Notes: generated by a model not told the origin, from the letters alone. DNA of 52,062 bases from Bacillota bacterium (GCA_023400055.1 JAEXFN010000056.1:1-52062); one strand, 5' to 3'. Shown: positions 1-7,133, counted from the first letter of the stretch. Translations and numbers: made by a program.

Positions 1-231
1 AGCTTGTTGAGTGACTGAAAGAGCTTGTTGAGAGACTGAAAGAGCTTGTTGAGTGACTGAAAGAGCTTGTTGAGTGACTGAAAGAGCTTGTTGAGTGACT
101 GAAAGAGCTTGCTGAGTGACTGAGAGAGCTTGTTGAGTGACTGAGAGAGCTTGTTGAGTGACTGAGAGAGCTTGTTGAGTGACTGAAAGAGCTTGTTGAG
201 TGACTGAGAGAGCTTGTTGAGTGACTGAGAG
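1..231. repeat. 21-bp tandem array 1 (11 copies, truncated by window start)
   Basis: Eleven exact-length 21-bp units start at positions 1, 22, 43 and so on to 211. They differ by only one or two bases (mainly GAAAG versus GAGAG endings and single substitutions). Each unit contains the imperfect odd palindrome TTGAGTGACTGAA, with five of six pairs matching around a central G. The array probably continues to the left of the window. The high identity suggests recent expansion, unlike the more degenerate arrays elsewhere in the window. Confidence 0.95.
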
Positions 232-290
232 AGCTCGCTCAGTCGTTCAGCAAGCTTTTTATAACGCAAAGCACTGGTTGGCGAAGACAT
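1..290 (-). CDS. Heptad-repeat coiled-coil protein, partial (runs off window)
   Basis: Read on the minus strand from an ATG at 290-288, the frame stays open for 96 codons to the window edge. It begins MSSPTSALRYKKLAERLSEL and then repeats a seven-residue unit (S/F)QSLNKL about eleven times. Leucines at fixed heptad positions with charged or polar residues between them predict a long coiled coil. The 21-bp DNA unit keeps the frame exactly, while all three plus-strand frames carry a TGA in every unit. I see no good ribosome binding site before the ATG, so the start is uncertain. Function is unknown. Similar heptads are encoded in three other arrays in this window. It could instead be a noncoding repeat. 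Confidence 0.5.
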   Translation of the reverse strand, partial: MSSPTSALRYKKLAERLSELSQSLNKLSQSLNKLFQSLNKLSQSLNKLSQSLNKLSQSLSKLFQSLNKLFQSLNKLFQSLNKLFQSLNKLFQSLNK

Positions 291-350
291 TCGGTCGCGA
301 AGGAGCGGAAGAGTAGTTTTCGCTCATCGGTGGCAAGCTAACCCGGGGTG

Positions 351-653
351 ATGGCCATCAACCGGCGCCAGGCAAATTATCTTTTTAAACGAATCCAGGA
401 GCTCGAGGCCAAACTGGAACGGGCCAATTTCACCGAGTTCTGGAGCCTGCTCCAGAATCCGCTGCGCTTGATCTTTTTGAACTTCCTGTCGGGGCTGGCG
501 CGGGGGTTCGGGATCGCCATCGGCCTGACCATCGTCGCCAGCATCTTTCTGGTGCTCCTGACCCGGCTGGCCAGTTTAAACTTGCCGCTGATCGGGAAAT
601 ATATCGCCGATCTGGTGCGCATTGTCAATCAACATTTGCGGCTCTATTCATAA
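351..653 (+). CDS. DUF5665-like small membrane protein
   Basis: This 100-residue protein has a basic, coiled N-terminal part (about residues 1-45) followed by a glycine-rich hydrophobic stretch (about 45-80) that should form one or two membrane segments. The layout resembles the small DUF5665 proteins of Firmicutes, whose function is unknown. A GTG at 348 directly precedes the ATG at 351, and either could start translation; no strong ribosome binding site is visible. It is divergent from the heptad-repeat ORF on its left and only 18 bp from the TraR/YteA gene on its right, so it may be cotranscribed with that gene. The family assignment is from memory of the sequence pattern. Confidence 0.7.
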   Translation: MAINRRQANYLFKRIQELEAKLERANFTEFWSLLQNPLRLIFLNFLSGLARGFGIAIGLTIVASIFLVLLTRLASLNLPLIGKYIADLVRIVNQHLRLYS

Positions 654-671
654 GCGAAAAGGGGAGAATCA

Positions 672-1334
672 ATGGATGGCGAAAAACTGAACGATTTCCG
701 CCAGCGGTTGTTGGCGGAAAAACGCCGGATTGAAGTCGAATGGGAGAGTTCCAACCGCTTTAATCTGAATCAATCGTTGACCGATTCGGTGGAGGAGTTG
801 TCGGCTTACGATAACCATCCGGCCGACCTCGGCACGGAGACCTTCGAACGGGAGAAGGATTTGGCCCTCTGGAACAGCAGCAATGAGACCTATGAGCGGA
901 TCGGCGAGGCCTTGGAGCGGATCGACGCCGGGAGTTACGGCCATTGCGAGCTGTGCGGCGAAATGATCGACGAGGAGCGGCTGGAGGCCTTGCCTTACAC
1001 CAGTCTGTGCATCAATTGCGCCGAGGCGACCGAGGAAAAGTATATCAACCGGAACCGTCCGGTGGAGGAAGAGGTTTTAACGCCGCCGTTCGGCAGAACT
1101 TTTTTGGACGACAGCGACAATGTGGCTACCGATGGCGAGGATGTCTGGCAATCGGTGGCCCGCTACGGTTCATCCGACAGTCCTTCGGACTTGGGCGGCG
1201 TCGATTCTTACGACGATGCCTATTACGATTCCGACGAAGAGCAGGGGATCGTGGAACGGACCGAAGCGGTGCTCGATGTCACCGAAAATGATGAGATTCC
1301 TCCCGATCCGGGCAACCGGGACCAGATGGCTTAG
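672..1334 (+). CDS. TraR/DksA C4-type zinc finger protein, YteA family
   Basis: The 220-aa protein has a helical N-terminal half and a four-cysteine zinc finger, with Cys92-x2-Cys95 in GHCELCGE and Cys113-x2-Cys116 in SLCINC. The long acidic tail (about residues 130-220, rich in Asp, Glu and Ser) is typical of Firmicutes YteA-like proteins. DksA-family proteins bind the RNA polymerase secondary channel; YteA-type members are poorly characterised and linked to general stress or sporulation. A ribosome binding site AAGGGGAG lies 6 bp before the ATG. It sits between the DUF5665-like gene and lspA, a common Firmicutes neighbourhood. Confidence 0.88.
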   Translation: MDGEKLNDFRQRLLAEKRRIEVEWESSNRFNLNQSLTDSVEELSAYDNHPADLGTETFEREKDLALWNSSNETYERIGEALERIDAGSYGHCELCGEMIDEERLEALPYTSLCINCAEATEEKYINRNRPVEEEVLTPPFGRTFLDDSDNVATDGEDVWQSVARYGSSDSPSDLGGVDSYDDAYYDSDEEQGIVERTEAVLDVTENDEIPPDPGNRDQMA

Positions 1335-1477
1335 CGCTTCCCGGCGGGCCGCAGGCAGTCAACCTCCCGGTAGCAATTTTGCTGCAAAGCATGGCATGAA
1401 GCCCGTTGGCAATCATCGGGCGTCCGGGGTAATCTCCGCTGAAAAAGGTATTTTGGAATGGATCGCGAATTTATCCT

Positions 1478-1497
1478 GGGGCGGCCCGCTCCGCCCC
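1478..1497 (+). terminator. GC-rich hairpin between traR-like gene and lspA
   Basis: GGGGCGG (1478-1484) pairs with CCGCCCC (1491-1497) across a 6-nt loop, followed by GGTTATCGTTTT. The short interrupted T run makes it a weak intrinsic terminator or a leader hairpin ahead of lspA. The rest of the 1335-1532 gap shows nothing else I can name. Confidence 0.3.
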
Positions 1498-1532
1498 GGT
1501 TATCGTTTTCCCGACGAAAGGATTCAAGAAAC

Positions 1533-2021
1533 ATGGTATTGTATCTACTGATTGGCGCGGGAGTCCTATTCCTGGATCAAGCCACCAAGTGGCTGGTTCA
1601 GACCCGAATGGTTCCGTTTCAGAGTTTGCACTGGATCGATGGAGTTTTATCACTGACCTATGTTAAAAATTACGGCGCCGCTTTCGGGGTGCTTTACTAT
1701 CAGACCTTTTTATTGATCGGGGTCACCCTGGTCCTGTTCGCGGTGCTCTGGGTCAATCGCCGCCGCTGGTTCCGTCAACCGTTCCTTTTCCGGATCGGCA
1801 TGACCGTGGCGCTGGGGGGGGCGATCGGCAATTTCAGCGACCGGGTTCGCCTCGGCTATGTGGTGGATTTTCTGGATCTGCCCCATTGGCCGGTCTTTAA
1901 TATCGCCGATGCCGCCATCGTCAGCGGGTGCGCCCTCATCGTTTACAGCCTGTTGCGGGAGGAACTGAAGAAGAACGGCCACCGCAAGCAACTGCCCGAG
2001 GAGTTTCGAGGAGGAGAATAA
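1533..2021 (+). CDS. lspA: Signal peptidase II (prolipoprotein signal peptidase)
   Basis: LspA is the inner-membrane aspartyl protease that removes the signal peptide from diacylated prolipoproteins. The 162-aa protein has four hydrophobic segments and the family motifs: NFSDR followed by VVDF (catalytic Asp112) and FNIAD (Asp126). The frame is open upstream, but the start at 1533 gives the usual LspA N-terminus MVLYLLIGAG and has an AAAGGA site before it. It is followed by lgt with a 1-bp stop/start overlap (TAATG), so the two lipoprotein-processing enzymes are translationally coupled. Identification is firm. Confidence 0.95.
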   Translation: MVLYLLIGAGVLFLDQATKWLVQTRMVPFQSLHWIDGVLSLTYVKNYGAAFGVLYYQTFLLIGVTLVLFAVLWVNRRRWFRQPFLFRIGMTVALGGAIGNFSDRVRLGYVVDFLDLPHWPVFNIADAAIVSGCALIVYSLLREELKKNGHRKQLPEEFRGGE

Positions 2022-2803
2022 TGAGACCGGTGTTATTTAGCCTGTTTGGCCTGCCCGTCCATTCGTATGGCCTGATGCTGGCCATTGCTTTTTTGGTGGG
2101 AATTTTCGGACTGAGCCGGCTGGCCGGGCGCCGCTTGGGGATCGCCGCCGATACCGTCATCGATCTGGCCACCTGGATCTTGATCGGAGCGGTGGCCGGA
2201 GCGCGAATCGCTTATGTGATCACCGATTATCAGCTCTATGCCCATTCCTGGTGGGATATTTTCAAGCTTTCCTCGGGCGGCTTGGCTTTTCACGGCGGGC
2301 TCATCGGCGGATTCCTGGCGGGGCTCTTGTTTCTAAGGGCCAAAAAGATTTATCCCTGGTCCCTGGCGGACCTGATGGCCCCGTTTATTGCTTTGGGGTA
2401 TGCGATCGTCCGGGTCGGTTGCTTGCTGAACGGCTGCTGCTACGGCAAGCCGACCCACCTGCCCTGGGCGTTGCCCTGCGCTTTCGGCGACCCCACCTTG
2501 CGCCACCCCACCCAGCTCTATTCGTTGCTGGGCAGCTTGATATTATTTTTAATTCTTTGGCGGCAGCGCGATCAGCGGCGGTTCCCCGGCTTCCTGTTCC
2601 TGCTTTATGTCGGGCTTTATTCCCTGCTCCGTTTCGTAGTGGAGTTTTTCCGGGTCGGGCCGCAGGTTTTGCCTTGGTTGAGCCTGGCCCAATCGGTCTG
2701 TCTGCTGATGGCCGGAATCGCCTTTGGCTTGCTGTGGGCGCTGAACCGCCGTTATCAGCAGAGGGGGTTAAATTCCGATGCAGTTACAGAAGCTAAGAGT
2801 TGA
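2021..2803 (+). CDS. lgt: Prolipoprotein diacylglyceryl transferase
   Basis: Lgt transfers diacylglycerol from phosphatidylglycerol to the lipobox cysteine, the step before LspA. The 260-aa polytopic protein carries the signature around HGGLIGG (His91, equivalent to the essential His103 of E. coli), a GCCYG segment and the HPTQLYSLLG motif. The start follows a strong GAGGAGGAG site at the end of lspA. The frame is open further upstream inside lspA, but that extension is not expected to be translated. The 3' end overlaps the RluD-family gene by 26 bp. Confidence 0.95.
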   Translation: MRPVLFSLFGLPVHSYGLMLAIAFLVGIFGLSRLAGRRLGIAADTVIDLATWILIGAVAGARIAYVITDYQLYAHSWWDIFKLSSGGLAFHGGLIGGFLAGLLFLRAKKIYPWSLADLMAPFIALGYAIVRVGCLLNGCCYGKPTHLPWALPCAFGDPTLRHPTQLYSLLGSLILFLILWRQRDQRRFPGFLFLLYVGLYSLLRFVVEFFRVGPQVLPWLSLAQSVCLLMAGIAFGLLWALNRRYQQRGLNSDAVTEAKS

Positions 2804-3710
2804 CGAACGGGCCGCCGGCCAACGGCTGGATCTGTTTTTGAGCAACGCCGGATTATGGCCGTCCCGGGCGTTCGTACAGAAAGTAATCGGCGCCGGCGGC
2901 GCCACCCGGAACGGCAAAACGTTAAAGGCCAGCTACAAGGTGGAGCTTGATGACGAGCTGGAGATAGCATGGGAGGAACCGCAACCGCTGACCGTGGCCG
3001 CCGAAGCGATTCCCCTGGAGATCCTGTATGAGGATGCCGATCTGGTGGTGATCAATAAACCCCGCGGCATGGTCGTTCATCCGGCGGCGGGCAATTACCA
3101 TGGGACGCTGGTCAACGCCTTGCTGGAGCACTGTTCCGATCTGTCGGGGATCGGCGGCGTCATCCGGCCGGGCATCGTCCACCGCCTGGATAAAGATACT
3201 TCGGGAATCCTGGTGGTGGCCAAAAACGACCGGAGCCATCTGGCCTTGGCCAAGCAGATCAAGGAACGCCGGATGAAACGGGTCTATCAAGCGCTGGTTC
3301 ACGGCCATCCGCCGGAGCAGGGCCGGATCGAGGCGCCGATCGGCCGCCATCCGGTCGAGCGCAAGAAGATGGCGGTCGTTCCGACCGGCCGGTTTGCGGC
3401 GACCAATTTCCGGGTCTTGGAGTATCTGGGTCCTTATACTTACCTTGAGGCCCGGCTGGAGACGGGACGGACCCATCAGATCCGGGTGCATTTCAGCCAT
3501 TTGGGTTATCCGCTGGTGGGCGACGCGGTTTACGGGTACCGCAAGGAGAGCGTGCCCATTCAGGGGCAGGCGTTGCACGCGGCCTTGCTCGGTTTCAACC
3601 ATCCCCGCGACGACCGCTACCTGGAGTTTACCGCGGAGCCGCCCGCGGCGATGCAAACGGCTTTGGAATGGTGCCGCAATGTAAATGGTAATCGCGGGAG
3701 GCAAACTTGA
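2778..3710 (+). CDS. RluA/RluD-family 23S rRNA pseudouridine synthase
   Basis: An N-terminal S4 RNA-binding domain (about residues 5-70) precedes a pseudouridine synthase domain with the catalytic motif HRLDKDTSG (Asp138). Length (310 aa) and architecture match the RluD/YlyB class, which modifies helix 69 uridines of 23S rRNA. An AGAGGGGG site inside the lgt end precedes the ATG. In Firmicutes this gene usually follows lspA, as here. The exact target uridine cannot be read from the sequence. The stop codon lies in the loop of a 10-bp hairpin. Confidence 0.93.
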   Translation: MQLQKLRVDERAAGQRLDLFLSNAGLWPSRAFVQKVIGAGGATRNGKTLKASYKVELDDELEIAWEEPQPLTVAAEAIPLEILYEDADLVVINKPRGMVVHPAAGNYHGTLVNALLEHCSDLSGIGGVIRPGIVHRLDKDTSGILVVAKNDRSHLALAKQIKERRMKRVYQALVHGHPPEQGRIEAPIGRHPVERKKMAVVPTGRFAATNFRVLEYLGPYTYLEARLETGRTHQIRVHFSHLGYPLVGDAVYGYRKESVPIQGQALHAALLGFNHPRDDRYLEFTAEPPAAMQTALEWCRNVNGNRGRQT

Positions 3711-3720
3711 TTGCCTCCCG
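3695..3720. terminator. Stem-loop at the end of the lsp operon
   Basis: CGGGAGGCAA (3695-3704) is perfectly complementary to TTGCCTCCCG (3711-3720) with a 6-nt loop that contains the rluD-family stop codon. There is no T run on either side. It lies between two convergent genes and probably limits read-through both ways, but it is not a canonical intrinsic terminator. Confidence 0.55.
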
Positions 3721-3728
3721 GGAGGATG

Positions 3729-3899
3729 TTATGACTTTCGAACGCTGGGCCGGGCGAGATCCAGCAACCCCAATAGGACGTGGGCCAATCCGAATCCCAA
3801 GACGCCGGCGCCCCATTTTTCCTTCAACTTAGCAGCTCCCAAACCGGAAACGACGGTGCCGACGCCGGCGACAACCAAGCCGGTGCTAGTGGCTCTCAA
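3729..3899 (-). CDS. Small two-segment membrane protein (56 aa), TTG start
   Basis: The minus frame from TTG at 3899-3897 encodes 56 residues ending ...LARPSVRKS. It has two hydrophobic glycine-rich stretches (about residues 6-22 and 30-47) separated by the basic KLKEKWG, so it should be a small double-spanning membrane protein. The start is supported by an AGGAGGT Shine-Dalgarno 7-8 bp upstream; the longer open frame to 4079 has no such support and overlaps the infC promoter. The second segment, WGAGVLGFGLAHVLLGLLDL, resembles a family of tiny Firmicutes proteins sometimes mislabelled as asparagine synthase. Function unknown. It is convergent with the RluD-family gene. Confidence 0.65.
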   Translation of the reverse strand: MRATSTGLVVAGVGTVVSGLGAAKLKEKWGAGVLGFGLAHVLLGLLDLARPSVRKS

Positions 3900-4010
3900 G
3901 TGATTCACCTCCTGGGTTAGGATTTCCGGGATCCGGGCCGAGCTTCCCTGACATTTGCTGGATAGCGCGGCCGCGGCGCGATTCGTTCCGGGGATCATTG
4001 CAATTGGTGG

Positions 4011-4039
4011 TTGACGAACTGAAAAGTAAATGCTATACT
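4011..4039 (+). promoter_or_regulatory. Sigma-A promoter of infC-rpmI-rplT
   Basis: TTGACG (4011-4016) and TATACT (4034-4039) are separated by 17 bp, close to the housekeeping consensus. It lies about 165 bp upstream of the infC start, leaving room for the leader that ends in a terminator. Confidence 0.8.
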
Positions 4040-4045
4040 TTGAAT

Positions 4046-4202
4046 AGCATAAAAGAAGTAGAAGCCATCCGCTTCTCACCTAAGAGCTTCAAGTTCCTTG
4101 GGTTCACAAAGTCAGGTATGCGATGTGAATTTGACTTTACAAGAGCGGGTGGAAGACAAGCCCGCTCTTTTTTATTGGAATGTCTTTAGGAGGTGTCAGC
4201 TG
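4046..4202 (+). promoter_or_regulatory. infC leader, L20-type attenuator candidate
   Basis: The untranslated leader between the promoter and infC contains an intrinsic terminator (AAGAGCGGG 4141-4149 pairing with CCCGCTCTT 4161-4169, then a T run) directly before the infC ribosome binding site. In Bacillus the same operon is controlled by ribosomal protein L20, which binds the leader and promotes premature termination. Position and terminator fit that mechanism. I have not verified the L20-binding fold base by base. Confidence 0.6.
4141..4176 (+). terminator. Leader terminator of the infC operon
   Basis: A 9-bp perfect stem (4141-4149 with 4161-4169), an 11-nt loop and a following run of T form a textbook intrinsic terminator placed before, not after, a gene. 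That is what an attenuator looks like. Confidence 0.8.
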
Positions 4203-4715
4203 ATTAGTAACGAGTTGCGAATTAACGAAGAGATCCGGGCCAGGGAGATCCGGGTGGTCAGTGCCGATGGCGAACAGTTAGGGATTATGCCGGTGAAGGA
4301 CGCTCTCAGGATCGCCCTTGAAAAAGAACTGGATCTGGTCGAGGTGGCTCCGAATGCCAAACCCCCGGTTTGCCGGATTATGGATTATGGAAAGTATCGC
4401 TATGAGCAGAGCAAACGCGAACGGGAAGCTCGTAAAAAGCAACGCATCATTGAGATTAAAGAAATTCGCATGACCCCGAAGATCGAGGAGCATGATTTCG
4501 AGGTCAAGGTGAAAGCTGCCCAGAAGTTTCTCAAGGATGGGGATAAAGTGAAGGCAATTATCCGTTTCCGAGGCCGGGAAATCGTTCATGCTGATTTGGG
4601 CAAAAGCCTCCTGATGCAACTCTTTGAAAGCGTTCGCGATAGTGCTGTCATGGAACGCGAACCCAAAATCGAAGGCAAAAACATGATCATGATATTATCA
4701 GGTAAATCGGAATAG
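4203..4715 (+). CDS. infC: Translation initiation factor IF-3
   Basis: IF-3 binds the 30S subunit, prevents 50S joining and checks start codon pairing. The 170-aa protein has the N-terminal domain with RAREIRVV and EVAPNAKPPVCRIMDYGKY, a lysine-rich linker helix, and the C-terminal domain with FRGREI. The start is most likely the rare ATT at 4203, nine bases after AGGAGG. This is the same non-canonical start used by infC in other bacteria to let IF-3 repress its own synthesis. A CTG directly upstream is the alternative. It is the first gene of infC-rpmI-rplT. Confidence 0.95.
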   Translation: MSNELRINEEIRAREIRVVSADGEQLGIMPVKDALRIALEKELDLVEVAPNAKPPVCRIMDYGKYRYEQSKREREARKKQRIIEIKEIRMTPKIEEHDFEVKVKAAQKFLKDGDKVKAIIRFRGREIVHADLGKSLLMQLFESVRDSAVMEREPKIEGKNMIMILSGKSE

Positions 4716-4729
4716 AGAGGAGAACGATC

Positions 4730-4924
4730 ATGCCAAAGATGAAGACCCATCGCGGAGCTGCCAAACGTTTCAAAGTGACCGGCAGTGGCAAAATAAAGAA
4801 GAATAACGCCTTTAAGAGTCATCTCTTAGAATCTAAATCCCCCAAACGGAAACGCAACTTGCGTAAGGCGGAAGTCATCAGTCATGGTGATGAGCGGCGC
4901 GTCAAACGCATGCTTGGTTTATAA
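4730..4924 (+). CDS. rpmI: 50S ribosomal protein L35
   Basis: The 64-aa, very basic protein begins MPKMKTHRGAAKRFKVTGSG, the conserved L35 start, and ends with the typical VKRMLGL. It is 14 bp after infC with a GAGAGGAG ribosome binding site. L35 is a large-subunit protein made with L20 from this operon. The 134-bp gap to rplT is longer than usual and AT-rich; no second promoter is clear there. Confidence 0.97.
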   Translation: MPKMKTHRGAAKRFKVTGSGKIKKNNAFKSHLLESKSPKRKRNLRKAEVISHGDERRVKRMLGL

Positions 4925-5058
4925 GTGCGGCTAAAATATTACTTTCCGTTTTTTCCCCGAAATGCTCAGGACCCGAATATCGGTTTGGGTGTTTTAGAAA
5001 AATAGCTGGAAAGGGTATTTTAGTGAATCCATAGTAATTTTTCTAGGAGGAGATTGTT

Positions 5059-5412
5059 ATGCCGAGAGCCAAAGGCGGTTTTAAGACCCGCCATCGCCAT
5101 AAAAAAATTCTCAAGCTTGCCAAGGGCTACCGGGGTTCGAAGAGCCGGATCTTCCATCCCGCCAATGCCCAGGTGCTGAAGGCTTTAGCCTACGCTTTCC
5201 GTGACCGTCGCGCCAAAAAACGGGATTTCCGGAAGCTTTGGATTACCCGGATCAATGCGGCGGCCCGCTTGAACGGCATGTCGTACAGTACTTTCATCAG
5301 CGGCTTGAAAAAGGCCGGCGTGCAAGTCAACCGGAAAGTCCTCGCCGACTTGGCCGTTCATGACGGTCAAGCGTTCAAGGACCTCGTCGGAGTCGCGAAG
5401 TCAGGCCAATAA
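5059..5412 (+). CDS. rplT: 50S ribosomal protein L20
   Basis: The 117-aa basic protein shows the L20 pattern: KGGFKTRHRHKKILKLAKGY, RDRRAKKRDFRKLWI and INAAARLNGMSYS. L20 is needed for early 50S assembly and in Firmicutes also represses its own operon through the leader. The strong site AGGAGGAG precedes the ATG, and an intrinsic terminator follows immediately, so this is the last gene of the operon. Confidence 0.97.
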   Translation: MPRAKGGFKTRHRHKKILKLAKGYRGSKSRIFHPANAQVLKALAYAFRDRRAKKRDFRKLWITRINAAARLNGMSYSTFISGLKKAGVQVNRKVLADLAVHDGQAFKDLVGVAKSGQ

Positions 5413-5418
5413 TGACCG

Positions 5419-5452
5419 AACCCCCTCAAATGAGGGGGTTTGTTATTTTTTT
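5419..5452 (+). terminator. Terminator of infC-rpmI-rplT
   Basis: AACCCCCTCA (5419-5428) pairs with TGAGGGGGTT (5431-5440) and is followed by TGTTATTTTTTT. It is a canonical intrinsic terminator just after rplT. Confidence 0.93.
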
Positions 5453-5473
5453 ATCGAAATCCGTCCAACATTT

Positions 5474-5486
5474 TGAATCGGATTCA
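5474..5486. promoter_or_regulatory. Palindrome upstream of the Crp/Fnr gene
   Basis: TGAATCGGATTCA is a perfect 13-bp odd palindrome 58 bp before the regulator start, followed by another half-site-like GGATTCAA. It may be an autoregulatory operator, but its sequence differs from the FNR-type box at 6254. Confidence 0.35.
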
Positions 5487-5543
5487 CAAAGGATTCAATT
5501 TTCCCAGCGACGGTGAGTGTTTAGTACCAAAGGAGTCGTTTGA

Positions 5544-6236
5544 ATGATGTCCGGAAAAACCGGTTCAACAGTCGAGTCGATTTTGCGGTCCTCCCAATTA
5601 TTCGGCGCCCTCGATCCGGAACGGCTGGCGGCTCTGGCCAAACTGGCGGTCCGGCGCAGCTATCCCAAGAATGCGCTGATCTTTGCCGAAGGCGCTCCGG
5701 CGGTCGCTTTTAACCTGGTGGCTTCCGGGCGGGTAAAAGTGATCAAAATGGCCGCCACCGGCAGAGAACAAATTCTCCATATTATCGGACCGTATGAACC
5801 CGTGGGCGAGGTGGCGGTTTTTACCGGCAACGTCTATCCGGCCACCTGCATCGCATTGACCGAGGTGGAGTTGTGCGTCATCGCCCGCGATGAGTTGATC
5901 GGGCTGATCCAAGCCCAGCCTCAGCTGGCCTTGGATTTACTGGCGGTTTTATCCCGCCGCTTGCATCATTTTAATCAACTCCTGGCCACGCTTTCATTGG
6001 ACGAGGCCCCGATTAAACTGGCCAAATACCTTTATCAGCAGTGCCTGGCCGATTCGGTGGAGACGCGGCAATTGACCCTGGCCATGACCAAGGGCGAATT
6101 GGCCCGGAATCTTGGCATGTCGCCGGAAACGCTTTCCCGCAGTTTAACCAAGCTGAAAAAGGAGGGACTGATCGGAGTCGAGGGCCGGCTGGTGCGGATA
6201 CTGGACTGGGAGCGGCTGGTTGCGATGCAGGAATAA
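5544..6236 (+). CDS. Crp/Fnr-family transcriptional regulator
   Basis: A cyclic-nucleotide-binding-type sensor domain (about residues 12-125, with ALIFAEGAPA and GEVAVFTG) is joined by a long helix to a C-terminal winged helix (about 150-225, with MTKGELARNLGMSPETLSRSLTKLKKEG). The recognition helix contains ETLSR, the Fnr/Crp-type E..SR pattern that reads TTGA half-sites. There is no N-terminal cysteine cluster, so it is not an Fe-S Fnr. It could be a DNR/HcpR-like sensor of NO or heme state, or bind a small ligand. An AGGAG site lies 8 bp before the ATG. The next gene has a TTGA-N6-TCAA box and is the probable target. Confidence 0.88.
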   Translation: MMSGKTGSTVESILRSSQLFGALDPERLAALAKLAVRRSYPKNALIFAEGAPAVAFNLVASGRVKVIKMAATGREQILHIIGPYEPVGEVAVFTGNVYPATCIALTEVELCVIARDELIGLIQAQPQLALDLLAVLSRRLHHFNQLLATLSLDEAPIKLAKYLYQQCLADSVETRQLTLAMTKGELARNLGMSPETLSRSLTKLKKEGLIGVEGRLVRILDWERLVAMQE

Positions 6237-6253
6237 CGCTAATTTTTTCATTT

Positions 6254-6267
6254 TTGACATAGATCAA
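6254..6267. promoter_or_regulatory. FNR/CRP-type operator (TTGA-N6-TCAA)
   Basis: TTGACATAGATCAA is a near-ideal Crp/Fnr-family binding site. It lies between the Crp/Fnr gene and the ferredoxin-like gene, about 72 bp before the latter's start. A TATATT element follows about 25 bp downstream, which is the spacing for activation at about -41. Confidence 0.7.
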
Positions 6268-6338
6268 GGAATTTGCGGCGCGTGTTTGTTATATTGATTC
6301 CATAAACCAAGTTTAAATGAGGATTAGGAGTGATTGGT

Positions 6339-7070
6339 ATGGCAACACGCAAAATTATTCAGATCGACGAGACGAAATGCAATGGCTGCGGGCTCTGTGT
6401 GCCTTCGTGCGCCGAGGGAGCCTTGAAGATTATCGATGGCAAAGCCCGTTTGGTTAAAGATCAATATTGTGACGGGTTGGGCGCTTGCCTGGGCGAATGC
6501 CCCCAAGGCGCGCTGCAAGTGATTGAACGGGACGCACCGGATTTTGACGAGCAGGCGGTTCAGGAGCACCTGGCGCAGCCCGATAAGGCCAAAGCCAATC
6601 AGCCCGTCCAGCACGCCGGTTGCCCGGGCTCGCGAATGATGGTGCTGCGGGAGGAAACGGTCCGCCCGGCCGAGGATGTTCCGCAATCGGGCGGATTGCG
6701 GCCGGAACTGCGGCAATGGCCGATTGAGCTTGAGCTGGTTCCGGTGAATGCGCCATACTTTAAAGAAGCCGATCTGCTGGTGGCTGCCGATTGCGTGCCG
6801 TTCGCTTATCCTGACTTTCACCGCCGTTTTCTGCGGGGCCGTTCGTTGGTCATCGGTTGCCCCAAATTGGACGACACCCAGATGTATCTGCAGAAATTGA
6901 CCGAGATTTTTCGGCAGAACGCTCTCAACAGCGTAACGGTAGTTCACATGGAAGTCCCTTGTTGTTTCGGGATGGTTCATTTGGTGAAAGAAGCCTTACA
7001 ACTCTCGGGAGCCAAGATCCCGTTTTACGAAACGACGATTACTTTAAACGGCGAAATTAAGTCGGTTTAA
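6339..7070 (+). CDS. Ferredoxin-like two-cluster Fe-S protein (Crp/Fnr target)
   Basis: Residues 10-60 hold two cysteine clusters: a classical Cys14-x2-Cys17-x2-Cys20-x3-Cys24 and a second set Cys44, Cys50, Cys54. A 180-residue C-terminal domain follows with further cysteines in HAGCPGSR, IGCPKLDD and EVPCCFG. Similar proteins sit next to hybrid-cluster-protein regulators in anaerobes and are listed as ferredoxin-like partners in nitrosative-stress regulons; that link is inference here, because no hcp gene is in view. The ATG at 6339 has an AGGAG site 8 bp upstream; the GTG at 6330 is less likely. It probably works in redox or nitrosative stress as an electron carrier or reductase. Confidence 0.75.
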   Translation: MATRKIIQIDETKCNGCGLCVPSCAEGALKIIDGKARLVKDQYCDGLGACLGECPQGALQVIERDAPDFDEQAVQEHLAQPDKAKANQPVQHAGCPGSRMMVLREETVRPAEDVPQSGGLRPELRQWPIELELVPVNAPYFKEADLLVAADCVPFAYPDFHRRFLRGRSLVIGCPKLDDTQMYLQKLTEIFRQNALNSVTVVHMEVPCCFGMVHLVKEALQLSGAKIPFYETTITLNGEIKSV

Positions 7071-7078
7071 ATAAACGA

Positions 7079-7101
7079 GCCCCGGCTGTTTGGGCCGGGG
7101 C
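7079..7101. terminator. Hairpin between ferredoxin-like gene and spoIIP
   Basis: GCCCCGGC (7079-7086) pairs with GCCGGGGC (7094-7101) across a 7-nt loop, 9 bp after the ferredoxin-like stop. The nearest T run (GTCGTTTTTGG) is 16 bp further on. It lies between convergent genes and probably stops transcription from both sides. Confidence 0.6.
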
Positions 7102-7133
7102 ATCCGTCCGGGTCGTTTTTGGATTGTCAAATT

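Noticed and set aside
1..231. Array 1 as a CRISPR array
   Set aside because: The units are contiguous 21-bp tandem copies with no unique spacers, and no cas genes are in the window.
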